Of a DNA stretch of 64,000 nucleotides, positions 26,663 to 34,931 are shown one piece after another (position 1 is the first letter of the stretch; every line of letters starts with the position of its first letter). Both the position numbers and the translations under genes were made by a program. The stretch comes from Lachnospiraceae bacterium (GTDB lineage Bacteria; Bacillota; Clostridia; Lachnospirales; Lachnospiraceae): positions 1-64,000 of the forward strand of contig JAFRLH010000012.1 of NCBI GenBank assembly GCA_017431345.1, in the 5' to 3' direction. The notes under the pieces were generated by a model, which did no database searches, was not told the origin of the DNA, and was given only the letters and a program-made list of their open reading frames with translations.

Positions 26663-27513
26663 GCGGAACATTGTATTTATGCGCAACACCGATCGGAAAC
26701 CTGGAGGATATCACACTCCGGGTTTTGCGCGTTTTAAAAGAAGCGGATCTCATTGCCTGTGAAGATACGCGGCACAGCAGGGTACTCCTGTCGCACTATG
26801 ATATTCATACTCCTGTCACGAGCTATCATCAGCACAACCGTGTGCAGAAAGCCGGTGAACTGATCGAAAAGCTGGCATCCGGTCTGAATATCGCGCTGAT
26901 CACCGACGCCGGGACGCCGATCATATCCGACCCGGGAGATGTCCTGGTGCAGAGATGCTATGAGAACGGCATCCGTGTAACGTCGGTCCCGGGACCCTGT
27001 GCCGGAATTACCGCGCTTACGCTTTCCGGTATTGATTCCGGAAGATTTGCGTTTTACGGATTCCTGCCGGTAAAAGGCAGGGAGAGAAAAGACCTGCTTG
27101 CTGATCTGAAAAGCGAAAAAATGCCTGTGGAACTCTATGAAGCCCCGCATAAGCTGAAGAAAACGCTGGCAGATCTTTATGCGGTACTGGGAGACCGCAG
27201 CATCGTCATTCTGCGCGAGCTTACCAAAGTCCATGAGGAACGAATGAAATGCAGTCTCTCGGAAGCGGTTTCCTACTATGACACGACGGAACCCAAAGGC
27301 GAATTTGTGCTGATCGTTGAACCGGCGCCGGAAGAGGAGATCCGCCGGGAAGAAGACAGCGTATTTGCGGAAATTCCGCTGATCACGCAGCTTCAGGAAT
27401 ATATGGCTGCGGGCATGGATAAAAAAAGCGCCATGAAACAGATCGCGAAGGAGAGGCATATGAGCAGAAGAGACGTCTATCAGGCTGTGCTGGAAGCGGA
27501 GGCGGAGGAATGA
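26659..27513 (+). CDS. rsmI: 16S rRNA (cytidine1402-2'-O)-methyltransferase RsmI
   Basis: A 284-residue SAM-dependent methyltransferase of the tetrapyrrole-methylase fold. TLYLCATPIGNLEDIT at the N-terminus, CEDTRHSRVLL and ITDAGTPIISDPG are the family marks. It 2'-O-methylates C1402 of 16S rRNA in the decoding site. It overlaps ricT by 4 bases and the nudix gene by 4 bases. Confidence 0.95.
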   Translation: MSGTLYLCATPIGNLEDITLRVLRVLKEADLIACEDTRHSRVLLSHYDIHTPVTSYHQHNRVQKAGELIEKLASGLNIALITDAGTPIISDPGDVLVQRCYENGIRVTSVPGPCAGITALTLSGIDSGRFAFYGFLPVKGRERKDLLADLKSEKMPVELYEAPHKLKKTLADLYAVLGDRSIVILRELTKVHEERMKCSLSEAVSYYDTTEPKGEFVLIVEPAPEEEIRREEDSVFAEIPLITQLQEYMAAGMDKKSAMKQIAKERHMSRRDVYQAVLEAEAEE

Positions 27514-27989
27514 CCGAGACAACGCTGTGTTATCTTGAAAAAGACGGCGCTTATCTGATGCTTCACCGGATCAAAAAGAAGAATGATATCAATGAAGGAA
27601 AATGGATCGGTGTAGGCGGTAAGCTGGAAGGGCGTGAAAGTCCGGAGGAAGGCGCCAAAAGAGAGATCTTCGAGGAGACCGGACTGACCGCTGAAAGGCT
27701 GAAGCTCCGTGCAGTGATCACGTTCCTTTCCGAACAGGATGATGAAAGGATGTACCTGTTCACCTGTGATCAGTTCTCCGGCATGCTGAAGGAGTGTGAT
27801 GAAGGCGTTCTGGAGTATATCGATAAGAAGAAGGTATACGAACTGCCGTCCTGGGAAGGCGATAAGATCTTTCTTGAAAAGATTGCTGACCCGGAGCAGC
27901 CGTTTTTCTCCCTTCTGCTTGAATATGAAAAAGACAGGCTGCAGCGTGCGGAACTGTATGAAGACGGGATTTTCAGCAAACTGCTCTAA
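27510..27989 (+). CDS. NUDIX hydrolase, MutT/8-oxo-dGTP diphosphatase-like
   Basis: A 159-residue hydrolase. The Nudix box GGKLEGRESPEEGAKREI continuing FEETG (about residues 33-55) has all catalytic glutamates. The FxxDxF-poor C-terminal and overall length resemble 8-oxo-dGTP diphosphatases of Firmicutes. It is translationally coupled to rsmI (ATGA overlap). The exact substrate is not determined by the sequence. Confidence 0.85.
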   Translation: MTETTLCYLEKDGAYLMLHRIKKKNDINEGKWIGVGGKLEGRESPEEGAKREIFEETGLTAERLKLRAVITFLSEQDDERMYLFTCDQFSGMLKECDEGVLEYIDKKKVYELPSWEGDKIFLEKIADPEQPFFSLLLEYEKDRLQRAELYEDGIFSKLL

Positions 27990-28060
27990 AGAAGAACGGC
28001 AGACTTTGTGCAGAAAATCTTTTGCCGATCATAAAAAAAACGGCACTGTCAAAAAACACT

Positions 28061-28088
28061 TTGAATTTGCAGTAAGTTCGTTTATAAT
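28061..28088 (+). promoter_or_regulatory. promoter of mreB
   Basis: -35 TTGAAT (28061-28066), 16-base spacer, perfect -10 TATAAT (28083-28088), 43 bases before the start. Confidence 0.8.
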
Positions 28089-28131
28089 ATAAGCGCTTTG
28101 GCAATTCAGCCGGACATGAGGAGGAATCCGA

Positions 28132-29133
28132 ATGCTTTCAATGGATATAGGAATCGATCTGGGAACAGCCAGCGTACTGGTATACATCAAGGGCCGCGGT
28201 GTAGTGCTCAAGGAGCCGTCCGTGGTAGCCTATGACAGGGATACGAATGAGATCCGGGAGATCGGCGAAGAAGCAAGGAAGATGCTTGGCCGCACCCCGG
28301 GAAATATCGTTGCAATCAGACCCCTGCGCCAGGGCGTTATTTCCGATTATGACATTACCGAAAAAATGCTCAAGTACTTTATTATCAAGGCGATGGGCAA
28401 GAAGACCTTAAGAAAGCCGCGCATCAGCGTCTGTATTCCCAGCGGGGCTACGGAAGTCGAGAAGAAAGCCGTTGAGGATGCGACTTATCAGGCAGGCGCC
28501 CGGGAAGTGAGCATCATCGAGGAACCGATCGCAGCTGCGATCGGCGCCGGTATAGACATCAGCAAGGCATGCGGAAATATGATCGTGGATATCGGCGGAG
28601 GGACTTCCGATATCGCTGTCATCTCTCTTGGCGGTACGGTCGTCAGTACTTCGGTAAAAGTCGCCGGAGACAATTTTGATGATGCGATCGTAAAGTATAT
28701 GCGCAAGCGCCACAATATGCTGATCGGAGAGAGGACCGCCGAAGAGATCAAGATCAGTATCGGATGCGCGTATCCCAGACCGGAGATGATCACGATGGAT
28801 GTCAGGGGCCGCAATCTGGTCACCGGGCTTCCGAAGACCATGACGCTGACTTCCGACGAGATGCTGGATGCGCTTACCGAGCCGGCCATGCAGATCGTGG
28901 AAGCGGTGCTGAATGTGCTTGAACGTACGCCGCCGGAACTCGCTGCGGACGTCTATGAGCGCGGAATTGTAATGACGGGCGGCGGAAGTCTGCTTGCCGG
29001 ACTGGACGAGCTGATCGAAGAGAAGACCGGTATCCAGACCATCATTGCCGATGATCCGATGCGTGTCGTTGCGATCGGCACAGGAAAGTTCATAGAATTC
29101 ATTCATTCGAACCGCGGTCTGTTCGATTCATAA
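28132..29133 (+). CDS. mreB: MreB/Mbl family rod-shape actin homologue
   Basis: A 333-residue bacterial actin. Phosphate loops GIDLGTASVLVY and VDIGGGTSDIAVI and the adenosine motif MTGGGSLLAGLDE are present. It polymerises under the membrane and guides lateral wall synthesis. mreC and mreD do not follow, so it may be the Mbl-type paralogue; the two cannot be separated by eye. GAGGAGG lies 7 bases before ATG 28132; a second in-frame ATG at 28141 is less well placed. Confidence 0.93.
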   Translation: MLSMDIGIDLGTASVLVYIKGRGVVLKEPSVVAYDRDTNEIREIGEEARKMLGRTPGNIVAIRPLRQGVISDYDITEKMLKYFIIKAMGKKTLRKPRISVCIPSGATEVEKKAVEDATYQAGAREVSIIEEPIAAAIGAGIDISKACGNMIVDIGGGTSDIAVISLGGTVVSTSVKVAGDNFDDAIVKYMRKRHNMLIGERTAEEIKISIGCAYPRPEMITMDVRGRNLVTGLPKTMTLTSDEMLDALTEPAMQIVEAVLNVLERTPPELAADVYERGIVMTGGGSLLAGLDELIEEKTGIQTIIADDPMRVVAIGTGKFIEFIHSNRGLFDS

Positions 29134-29164
29134 ATCTGTCTTTTCAGTAGGACCGGGGAGAAGC

Positions 29165-31432
29165 ATGTCAACAGTCAAGGGATATGTTGAGCATATCGTT
29201 TACAGAAACGAGAATAACGGATATACCGTGATGGAAGTGGTAAGCGGCGGAAAGAAGATCACGCTTGTCGGATCGCTCCCGGATATATCAGAAGGAGAAC
29301 CCCTCGAAGCCGAGGGGTCTTTTGCTAACCATCCGCTTTACGGCGAGCAGCTCGTGGTCACCTCCTTTTCCGTCACGGTCCCTGAGGATACGGTCTCCAT
29401 CGAACGGTATCTCGGTTCCGGCGCCATCAAGGGTGTCGGTCCTGCGATCGCTGCCAGGATCGTGAAAAAATTCAAAGCCGATACACTGCGGATCATTGAT
29501 GAGGAACCGGAAAGACTGGCCGAGGTCAAAGGGATCAGTGAGAACGGTGCCAGACAGATCGCCGAGCAGGTGCTGCAGAAGCGGGAACTCAGGGAGGCGA
29601 TGATCTTCCTGCAGAAGTATGGCATCTCGCTGAATCTTTCGGTCAGGATCTATAATCAGTACGGTCCGGAGATCTATACGCTGCTGCTCACCAATCCCTA
29701 TAAGATCGCAGATGATATTCCGGGCGTTGGTTTTAAAACCGCTGATGAGATCGCGGCCAGGGCAGGCATCAGTGCGGATTCCGTCTACCGCATCAAGAGC
29801 GGGATCTACTATACCATGATGCGGGCACTTTCGGCGGGCCATGTGTATCTGCCGCTTCCGGTATGCAGGCAGTATGCAATGGATCTGCTGCGGGTAGAAG
29901 AGGATGATCTGGAACAGCCCATGATGGAGCTGATCATGGAAAAGCGGATCATGATCAGAACATTGGACGATGGTACGGAAGCGGTCTATGCAGCCATGTT
30001 CTACTATATGGAGATCAATACCGCGAGGATGCTGATCGAGCTGGATATGTACGAACCGGCGGATCAGGATGAGATCGATGAAGCGGTTGCGGATATAGAA
30101 GACCGAAGCGGCGTCAGCATGGATCCCGGGCAGAGAGAAGCGGTAAGGGCGGCTGTGGAGAACGGTGTCAGTCTTGTGACCGGCGGCCCCGGCACCGGAA
30201 AGACTACCACGATCAGGACCATTATCCGGTATTTTGAAAAGCAGGGAGCCGTTATCCTTCTGGCAGCGCCTACCGGGCGCGCGGCAAAGCGGATGTCGGA
30301 GGCAGCGGAACGTCCTGCTGTCACCATTCACAGGCTGCTGGAATTCAACGGGAAACCGGATGAAGACGATCCGGCGGATATGGACGCCTACAGATTCGAA
30401 AAGAATGAACACGATCCGCTGGAGGCGGACGTGATCGTAATCGATGAGATGTCCATGGTAGATATCAGTCTGATGCATTCCCTCCTGAAGGCAGTCACGC
30501 CCGGAACCAGGCTCGTGCTGGTCGGAGACGCGGATCAGCTTCCGTCGGTCGGCCCCGGAAATGTACTGAAGGATATCATTCGCTCCGGAAAATTCCATCA
30601 GACGGAACTGACAAGGATCTTCCGTCAGGATACCGCCAGCGACATCGTGCTGAATGCCCATAAGATCCTGCTGGGCGAGCGTATAGACAGCGGCGCGAGG
30701 AGCCGGGATTTCCTGTTCGTAAAGCGGTATGACGCCAATCATATCATCGCCGCGGCCAGGACCCTGATCAGCGAAAAACTGCCGGGGTATCTGAATACGG
30801 ATGTATCACAGATCCAGGTGCTCACCCCGATGAGGAAGGGCGTCCTGGGCGTTGAGAATCTGAATAAAGTGCTGCAGGTGCATCTGAATCCGCCGGCGGG
30901 CAGCAAACGGGAGAAAGAATTCCCGCATGCCGTTTTCCGCGAGGGAGACAAGGTCATGCAGATCCGGAACAATTATCAGCTGGAATGGGAGATCCGGAAT
31001 CGTTTCGGGGGCGTCAGGGAAACGGGAACCGGCGTTTTCAACGGGGATATGGGCGTGATCAGCGGGATCAATCTCTTTACAGAGGAATTTTATGTTACGT
31101 TTGATGACGCCAGAGAGGTGATCTATAAATTTACGCAGGCGGATGAACTGGAACTGGCTTATGCGGTGACCGTCCATAAATCCCAGGGCAGCGAGTATGA
31201 GGGGGTGATCATCCCGATCCTGTCCGGACCGCCGCTTCTGATGAACAGAAATCTGATCTATACTGCTGTCACGAGAGCCAGATCATGCGTCTGTATTGTC
31301 GGGCCGCCCGAGAGTTTTCAGGCCATGGCGGATAATACGGCAGAGCAGAAGAGATATTCGGGACTGGATCAGGCGATCCGGGAGATCTGGCCGGCTGTCA
31401 GCGGAAGAACAGCCATGATTCCTGAATCCTGA
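29165..31432 (+). CDS. recD2: RecD2 family ATP-dependent DNA helicase
   Basis: A 755-residue SF1B 5'-3' helicase. The N-terminal OB fold and helix-hairpin-helix repeats (GVGPAIAARI, PGVGFKTADEIAARAG) mark RecD2 and not RecBCD RecD. Walker A is GGPGTGKTT, motif II VIDEMSM, motif III GDADQLPSVGPG and motif VI TAVTRAR. RecD2 acts in mismatch repair and fork maintenance in Bacillus. No recB or recC genes are near. A terminator-like hairpin lies inside codons 45-52 (see findings). Confidence 0.95.
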   Translation: MSTVKGYVEHIVYRNENNGYTVMEVVSGGKKITLVGSLPDISEGEPLEAEGSFANHPLYGEQLVVTSFSVTVPEDTVSIERYLGSGAIKGVGPAIAARIVKKFKADTLRIIDEEPERLAEVKGISENGARQIAEQVLQKRELREAMIFLQKYGISLNLSVRIYNQYGPEIYTLLLTNPYKIADDIPGVGFKTADEIAARAGISADSVYRIKSGIYYTMMRALSAGHVYLPLPVCRQYAMDLLRVEEDDLEQPMMELIMEKRIMIRTLDDGTEAVYAAMFYYMEINTARMLIELDMYEPADQDEIDEAVADIEDRSGVSMDPGQREAVRAAVENGVSLVTGGPGTGKTTTIRTIIRYFEKQGAVILLAAPTGRAAKRMSEAAERPAVTIHRLLEFNGKPDEDDPADMDAYRFEKNEHDPLEADVIVIDEMSMVDISLMHSLLKAVTPGTRLVLVGDADQLPSVGPGNVLKDIIRSGKFHQTELTRIFRQDTASDIVLNAHKILLGERIDSGARSRDFLFVKRYDANHIIAAARTLISEKLPGYLNTDVSQIQVLTPMRKGVLGVENLNKVLQVHLNPPAGSKREKEFPHAVFREGDKVMQIRNNYQLEWEIRNRFGGVRETGTGVFNGDMGVISGINLFTEEFYVTFDDAREVIYKFTQADELELAYAVTVHKSQGSEYEGVIIPILSGPPLLMNRNLIYTAVTRARSCVCIVGPPESFQAMADNTAEQKRYSGLDQAIREIWPAVSGRTAMIPES

Positions 31433-31442
31433 GAGGTGAAAA

Positions 31443-32156
31443 TTGAAGTACACAAGATTTGCGGCAGAAAAGATTCTGCCGCTTTTTTATCCCGTCAGAT
31501 GTCCTGTATGTCAGGATATCGTTCTTCCGAAAGGCAGGAGGATCTGCCCGCTGTGTGAGGACAGACCGCAATTCATCAAAGATCCGGTATGCATGAAGTG
31601 CGGGAGGGAGATCGGGGAAACAGAGGAACTCTGCGGGAACTGCCGGGCGCACGCCAGGATCTTTGAAAGAGGATTCTCACTGATGCGGTATGACGGCATA
31701 GGACAGGAGAGCATCCGGAATTTTAAGGAAAACGGCAGACAGGAGTACGCCGTATGGTATGCGGAGGAGCTGGTGAAGCGAAGGGGAGAAGTGCTCCGTG
31801 CACTGCAGGCAGACGCCGCTGTGCCCGTGCCGCTGCATCCGAACAGGCTTCGGAAAAGAGGGTATAATCAGGCGCTCGTTCTGGCAGAGGAACTGGGAAA
31901 ACGCCTGGAGATCCCGGTCATGGATGTGCTCCGAAGGACAAAGGATACCGGCCGGCAGAAAAAACTGGGGCCGGAAGGCCGCCGGAGAAATCTGGCGTCC
32001 TCGATCGTCTGCGGGGCGCTGCCGGATGAAATAAGCCGCATTATACTTGTTGACGACGTCTTTACGACAGGCAGTACGGCGAATACATGCAGTGAGGCGC
32101 TTCTGGAAGCCGGCGCGTCTGCAGTCTATGTTGTGACTGTATGTATGGCAGGGTGA
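31443..32156 (+). CDS. comFC: ComF family phosphoribosyltransferase-like protein
   Basis: A 237-residue protein with an N-terminal zinc ribbon (CPVC, CPLC, CMKC, CGNC) and a C-terminal phosphoribosyltransferase fold with the PRPP motif ILVDDVFTTGST. ComFC is needed for DNA uptake in competent Bacillus and for DNA handling elsewhere. The start is TTG with AGAGGTG four to five bases upstream; the next ATG (31500) would cut into the zinc ribbon. It lies 10 bases after recD2. No comFA helicase is adjacent, so a competence role is not assured. Confidence 0.9.
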   Translation: MKYTRFAAEKILPLFYPVRCPVCQDIVLPKGRRICPLCEDRPQFIKDPVCMKCGREIGETEELCGNCRAHARIFERGFSLMRYDGIGQESIRNFKENGRQEYAVWYAEELVKRRGEVLRALQADAAVPVPLHPNRLRKRGYNQALVLAEELGKRLEIPVMDVLRRTKDTGRQKKLGPEGRRRNLASSIVCGALPDEISRIILVDDVFTTGSTANTCSEALLEAGASAVYVVTVCMAG

Positions 32157-32176
32157 GAATTCGCCGGTGTCTGCGG

Positions 32177-32205
32177 TTGAAATAATCGCCGGTCTCTGTT
32201 ATCAT
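32177..32205 (+). promoter_or_regulatory. promoter of the MATE-MFS-flavoprotein-ferredoxin operon
   Basis: -35 TTGAAA (32177-32182), 17-base spacer, -10 TATCAT (32200-32205), with a leader of about 75 bases before the MATE start. Confidence 0.65.
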
Positions 32206-32286
32206 CCATTTGGGTACCGGAAACCTGAAACAGACAATCCGGGCGGGGTTGATGTATTATTTCGGAAGAAAGGGAGGTGATGCAGT

Positions 32287-33660
32287 ATGGAGATAAACGC
32301 GGAAAGCCAGAGAGATCATATGCTGCATGAACCGATCCCGAAACTGGTCGTCTCTCTTGCGATCCCGACGACGATCAGTCAGCTGATCACGACGATCTAC
32401 AATACCGCCGATACCTATTTTGTGGCACAGATCGGGACCAGCGCCGCTGCAGCGGTCGGCGTGGTCTTTTCGCTCATGTCCATCATTCAGGCGCTGGGTT
32501 TCGGACTCGGCATGGGTTCCGGCAGCCTGATCAGCAGACGTCTCGGAGCCGGGAGAAACGAGGACGCGACGCGGTATGCCAGCTCTGCGGTTACTGCATC
32601 GTGCCTGGGCGGCATGGTGATCATGCTGCTGGGGCTGCTCTTTACGGAACCGCTGATGATGCGGCTCGGTTCCACACAGACCATCCTGCCGTATGCTGCG
32701 GCTTACGCCAGATATATCCTGGTCGGAGCGCCGGTCATGTGCATGGCTTTTACCATGAACGGCATCCTGCGTGCGGAAGGAGAGGCTTCCTATGCAATGT
32801 GGGGACTCTGTACGGGCGGGATCCTGAACATGGTGCTGGATCCGCTGTTCATTTTCAAGTTCGGCATGGGCATTTCCGGCGCGGCGCTTGCTACCGTGAT
32901 CAGCCAGTTCGTCAGTTTTTCGATCCTGCTTTCGATCTATCTCAGAGGAAAGAGCATCGTAAAACTGTCGTTAAAGTATGCCAGCAGAAAGGTCGAAGAC
33001 TATACGCTGATCGTGACGACCGGCGCGCCGACGTTCTTCCGTCAGGGGCTCGCAAGCCTTGCTTCGGCCCTGATGGCAATATCGGCAGCAGTTTACGGCG
33101 ACGCCGCGGTTGCCGCGGTTACCATCGCGAACAAGATCTATCTGATGGTCAGAAACATCGTTATTGGAATCGGCCAGGGATTCATGCCTGTGGCAGGTTA
33201 TAATTACGGCGGCGGCAGATACAGGAGGGTCCGCGAGGCGTTTTCCTTCTCCGTGTTCATCGGAACCGTGATCAATGTTGTCGCTGCGGTACTGCTGTAT
33301 GTCTATGCGGAGGCGGTCATTACCTGGTTCAGGAATGACGATCCTGAGGTCATCGCCATAGGCATCCGTGCCATCCGTTTTGTGAGTATGGCCATGCCGT
33401 TTATGGCATTCTCGACCTATGTAAACCAGATCTATCAGGGACTGGGGCTGCGCCTGCAGGCAACCATCCTTGCAAGCTGCAGGCAGGGGATCTGTTTTAT
33501 CCCGCTGGTACTGATCCTGCCGCGGCTCCTCGGACTGACCGGCGTCATTCTTCTGCAGCCCGGGGCGGATATCCTGACGTTTGCAGTGATGGTTCCCTTC
33601 CAGATCGCGCTGAACAGGAAACTGAAGCGGCTCGAAAAGGAGTATCCGGCAGCAAACTGA
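32287..33660 (+). CDS. MATE family efflux transporter
   Basis: A 457-residue, twelve-helix Na+- or H+-coupled exporter. The start (LHEPIPKLVVSLAIPTTISQLITTIYNTADTYFVA) is typical of the clostridial MATE group that includes MepA-like drug exporters, and the two homologous halves are visible. AAAGGGAGGTG precedes the start. It is the first gene of a tight operon: the MFS gene follows after 18 bases. The substrate is unknown; export of a product or toxic analogue related to the downstream reductase is possible. Confidence 0.9.
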   Translation: MEINAESQRDHMLHEPIPKLVVSLAIPTTISQLITTIYNTADTYFVAQIGTSAAAAVGVVFSLMSIIQALGFGLGMGSGSLISRRLGAGRNEDATRYASSAVTASCLGGMVIMLLGLLFTEPLMMRLGSTQTILPYAAAYARYILVGAPVMCMAFTMNGILRAEGEASYAMWGLCTGGILNMVLDPLFIFKFGMGISGAALATVISQFVSFSILLSIYLRGKSIVKLSLKYASRKVEDYTLIVTTGAPTFFRQGLASLASALMAISAAVYGDAAVAAVTIANKIYLMVRNIVIGIGQGFMPVAGYNYGGGRYRRVREAFSFSVFIGTVINVVAAVLLYVYAEAVITWFRNDDPEVIAIGIRAIRFVSMAMPFMAFSTYVNQIYQGLGLRLQATILASCRQGICFIPLVLILPRLLGLTGVILLQPGADILTFAVMVPFQIALNRKLKRLEKEYPAAN

Positions 33661-33678
33661 ACCTCGCGGGACAGTCAT

Positions 33679-34908
33679 ATGAATATCTTCTCTCAGTACA
33701 GAAATTTAAGAAAAGAGAATTATATTCTCTTTTTCGGCCGTATCGTAACAAGCATGGGCGCCATGATCTGGCCTATGCTTACCTTGATATTGAGCCGGAA
33801 AATGGGGATGAGCGCCGGGCTGATCGGCATATTGATGGCGCTCGGGACCGCAGGCATGTTCCCGGCCAATATCCTGGGCGGGAAGATCGCGGATAAATAC
33901 GAGAAGAAGATGAATATCGTATATTGCGATCTTGTTTCCGTAACGGCGTATATTGTCTGTGCCCTGATCCCGCTGAGCATGATATCCGTGGTGCTGATGT
34001 TCCTCGCGGCATTCTGCCAGACGATGGAACAGCCCTCCTACAGCGCGCTGATCGCGGATCTGACGGAAACGAAGGACCGGGAGCGGGCGTATTCCCTGTC
34101 CTATCTGGGAGGAAATCTGGGATTTGTGCTGTCGCCGACCATTGCAGGCATCCTGCTGGAGAATCACCTGCCGCTCTGTTTTCTGATCAGCGGTATTTCC
34201 ATCGGGTGTTCTACCGCACTGATCTTTTTCCTGATCGGAAAGATCGTGCCTGTCCGGGAGGAAAGCGAAGAAGCATCGTACCAGATCGAACGCGGAAATG
34301 AGAGCATCTTTATCATAATGAAGGAAAACCCTGCGGTCATGCTCTTTATCCTGACGATGGGACTGTATTTCGGCGTTTATGTTCACACGAATTATCTGAT
34401 GCCGCTGGAGATGTCACAGATCCACGGCGCGAACGGATCGGTCATCTACGGATCGGTGTTCAGCATGAACTGCATCGGTGTCGTATTCTTTACACCGCTC
34501 GTAACAAGGCTGGCAAAGAAGCTGAAGGAACCGGCCAAGACGTTCACCGGCATCGTGCTGATGCTGACGGGGCTCGGGATCTTCCTGGAATGCAGGGGCT
34601 TTATCCCGGCATACTACATTTCCATGCTGATCTTCACCCTGGGAGAAGTGTTCTCGGTGCTGGCAGACAATCCTTTCCTGACCAGGAGGGTGCCGGCAGG
34701 CCACAGGGGAAGGGTCTACGGGATCAATGCCGTTGTGCAGACAGTGTTCTCCGGCGTCTCACAGCTTGCGATCGGACAGGTGTTTGAACGCTGCGGCTCG
34801 TTCGCAGCGTGGACAGGGGTGTATCTTATTGGCGCGCTGTCGCTTGCCGCAGCTGCGGTGCTGATCAGGATGGACCGGAGAGTGTATCCCAAACTGTATC
34901 TGAATTGA
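33679..34908 (+). CDS. MFS transporter
   Basis: A 409-residue major facilitator with twelve hydrophobic segments. The loop 2-3 motif reads GGKIADKYEKK, the usual MFS signature. The overall look (FFGRIVTSMGAMIWPMLTLIL) is that of the drug/small-molecule DHA-like group. It sits between a MATE exporter and a flavin reductase with gaps of only 18 and 23 bases, suggesting it moves the reductase substrate or product. Direction cannot be told from sequence. Confidence 0.85.
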   Translation: MNIFSQYRNLRKENYILFFGRIVTSMGAMIWPMLTLILSRKMGMSAGLIGILMALGTAGMFPANILGGKIADKYEKKMNIVYCDLVSVTAYIVCALIPLSMISVVLMFLAAFCQTMEQPSYSALIADLTETKDRERAYSLSYLGGNLGFVLSPTIAGILLENHLPLCFLISGISIGCSTALIFFLIGKIVPVREESEEASYQIERGNESIFIIMKENPAVMLFILTMGLYFGVYVHTNYLMPLEMSQIHGANGSVIYGSVFSMNCIGVVFFTPLVTRLAKKLKEPAKTFTGIVLMLTGLGIFLECRGFIPAYYISMLIFTLGEVFSVLADNPFLTRRVPAGHRGRVYGINAVVQTVFSGVSQLAIGQVFERCGSFAAWTGVYLIGALSLAAAAVLIRMDRRVYPKLYLN

Positions 34909-34931
34909 ATTTGCCGGAGAAATGAACGGAT

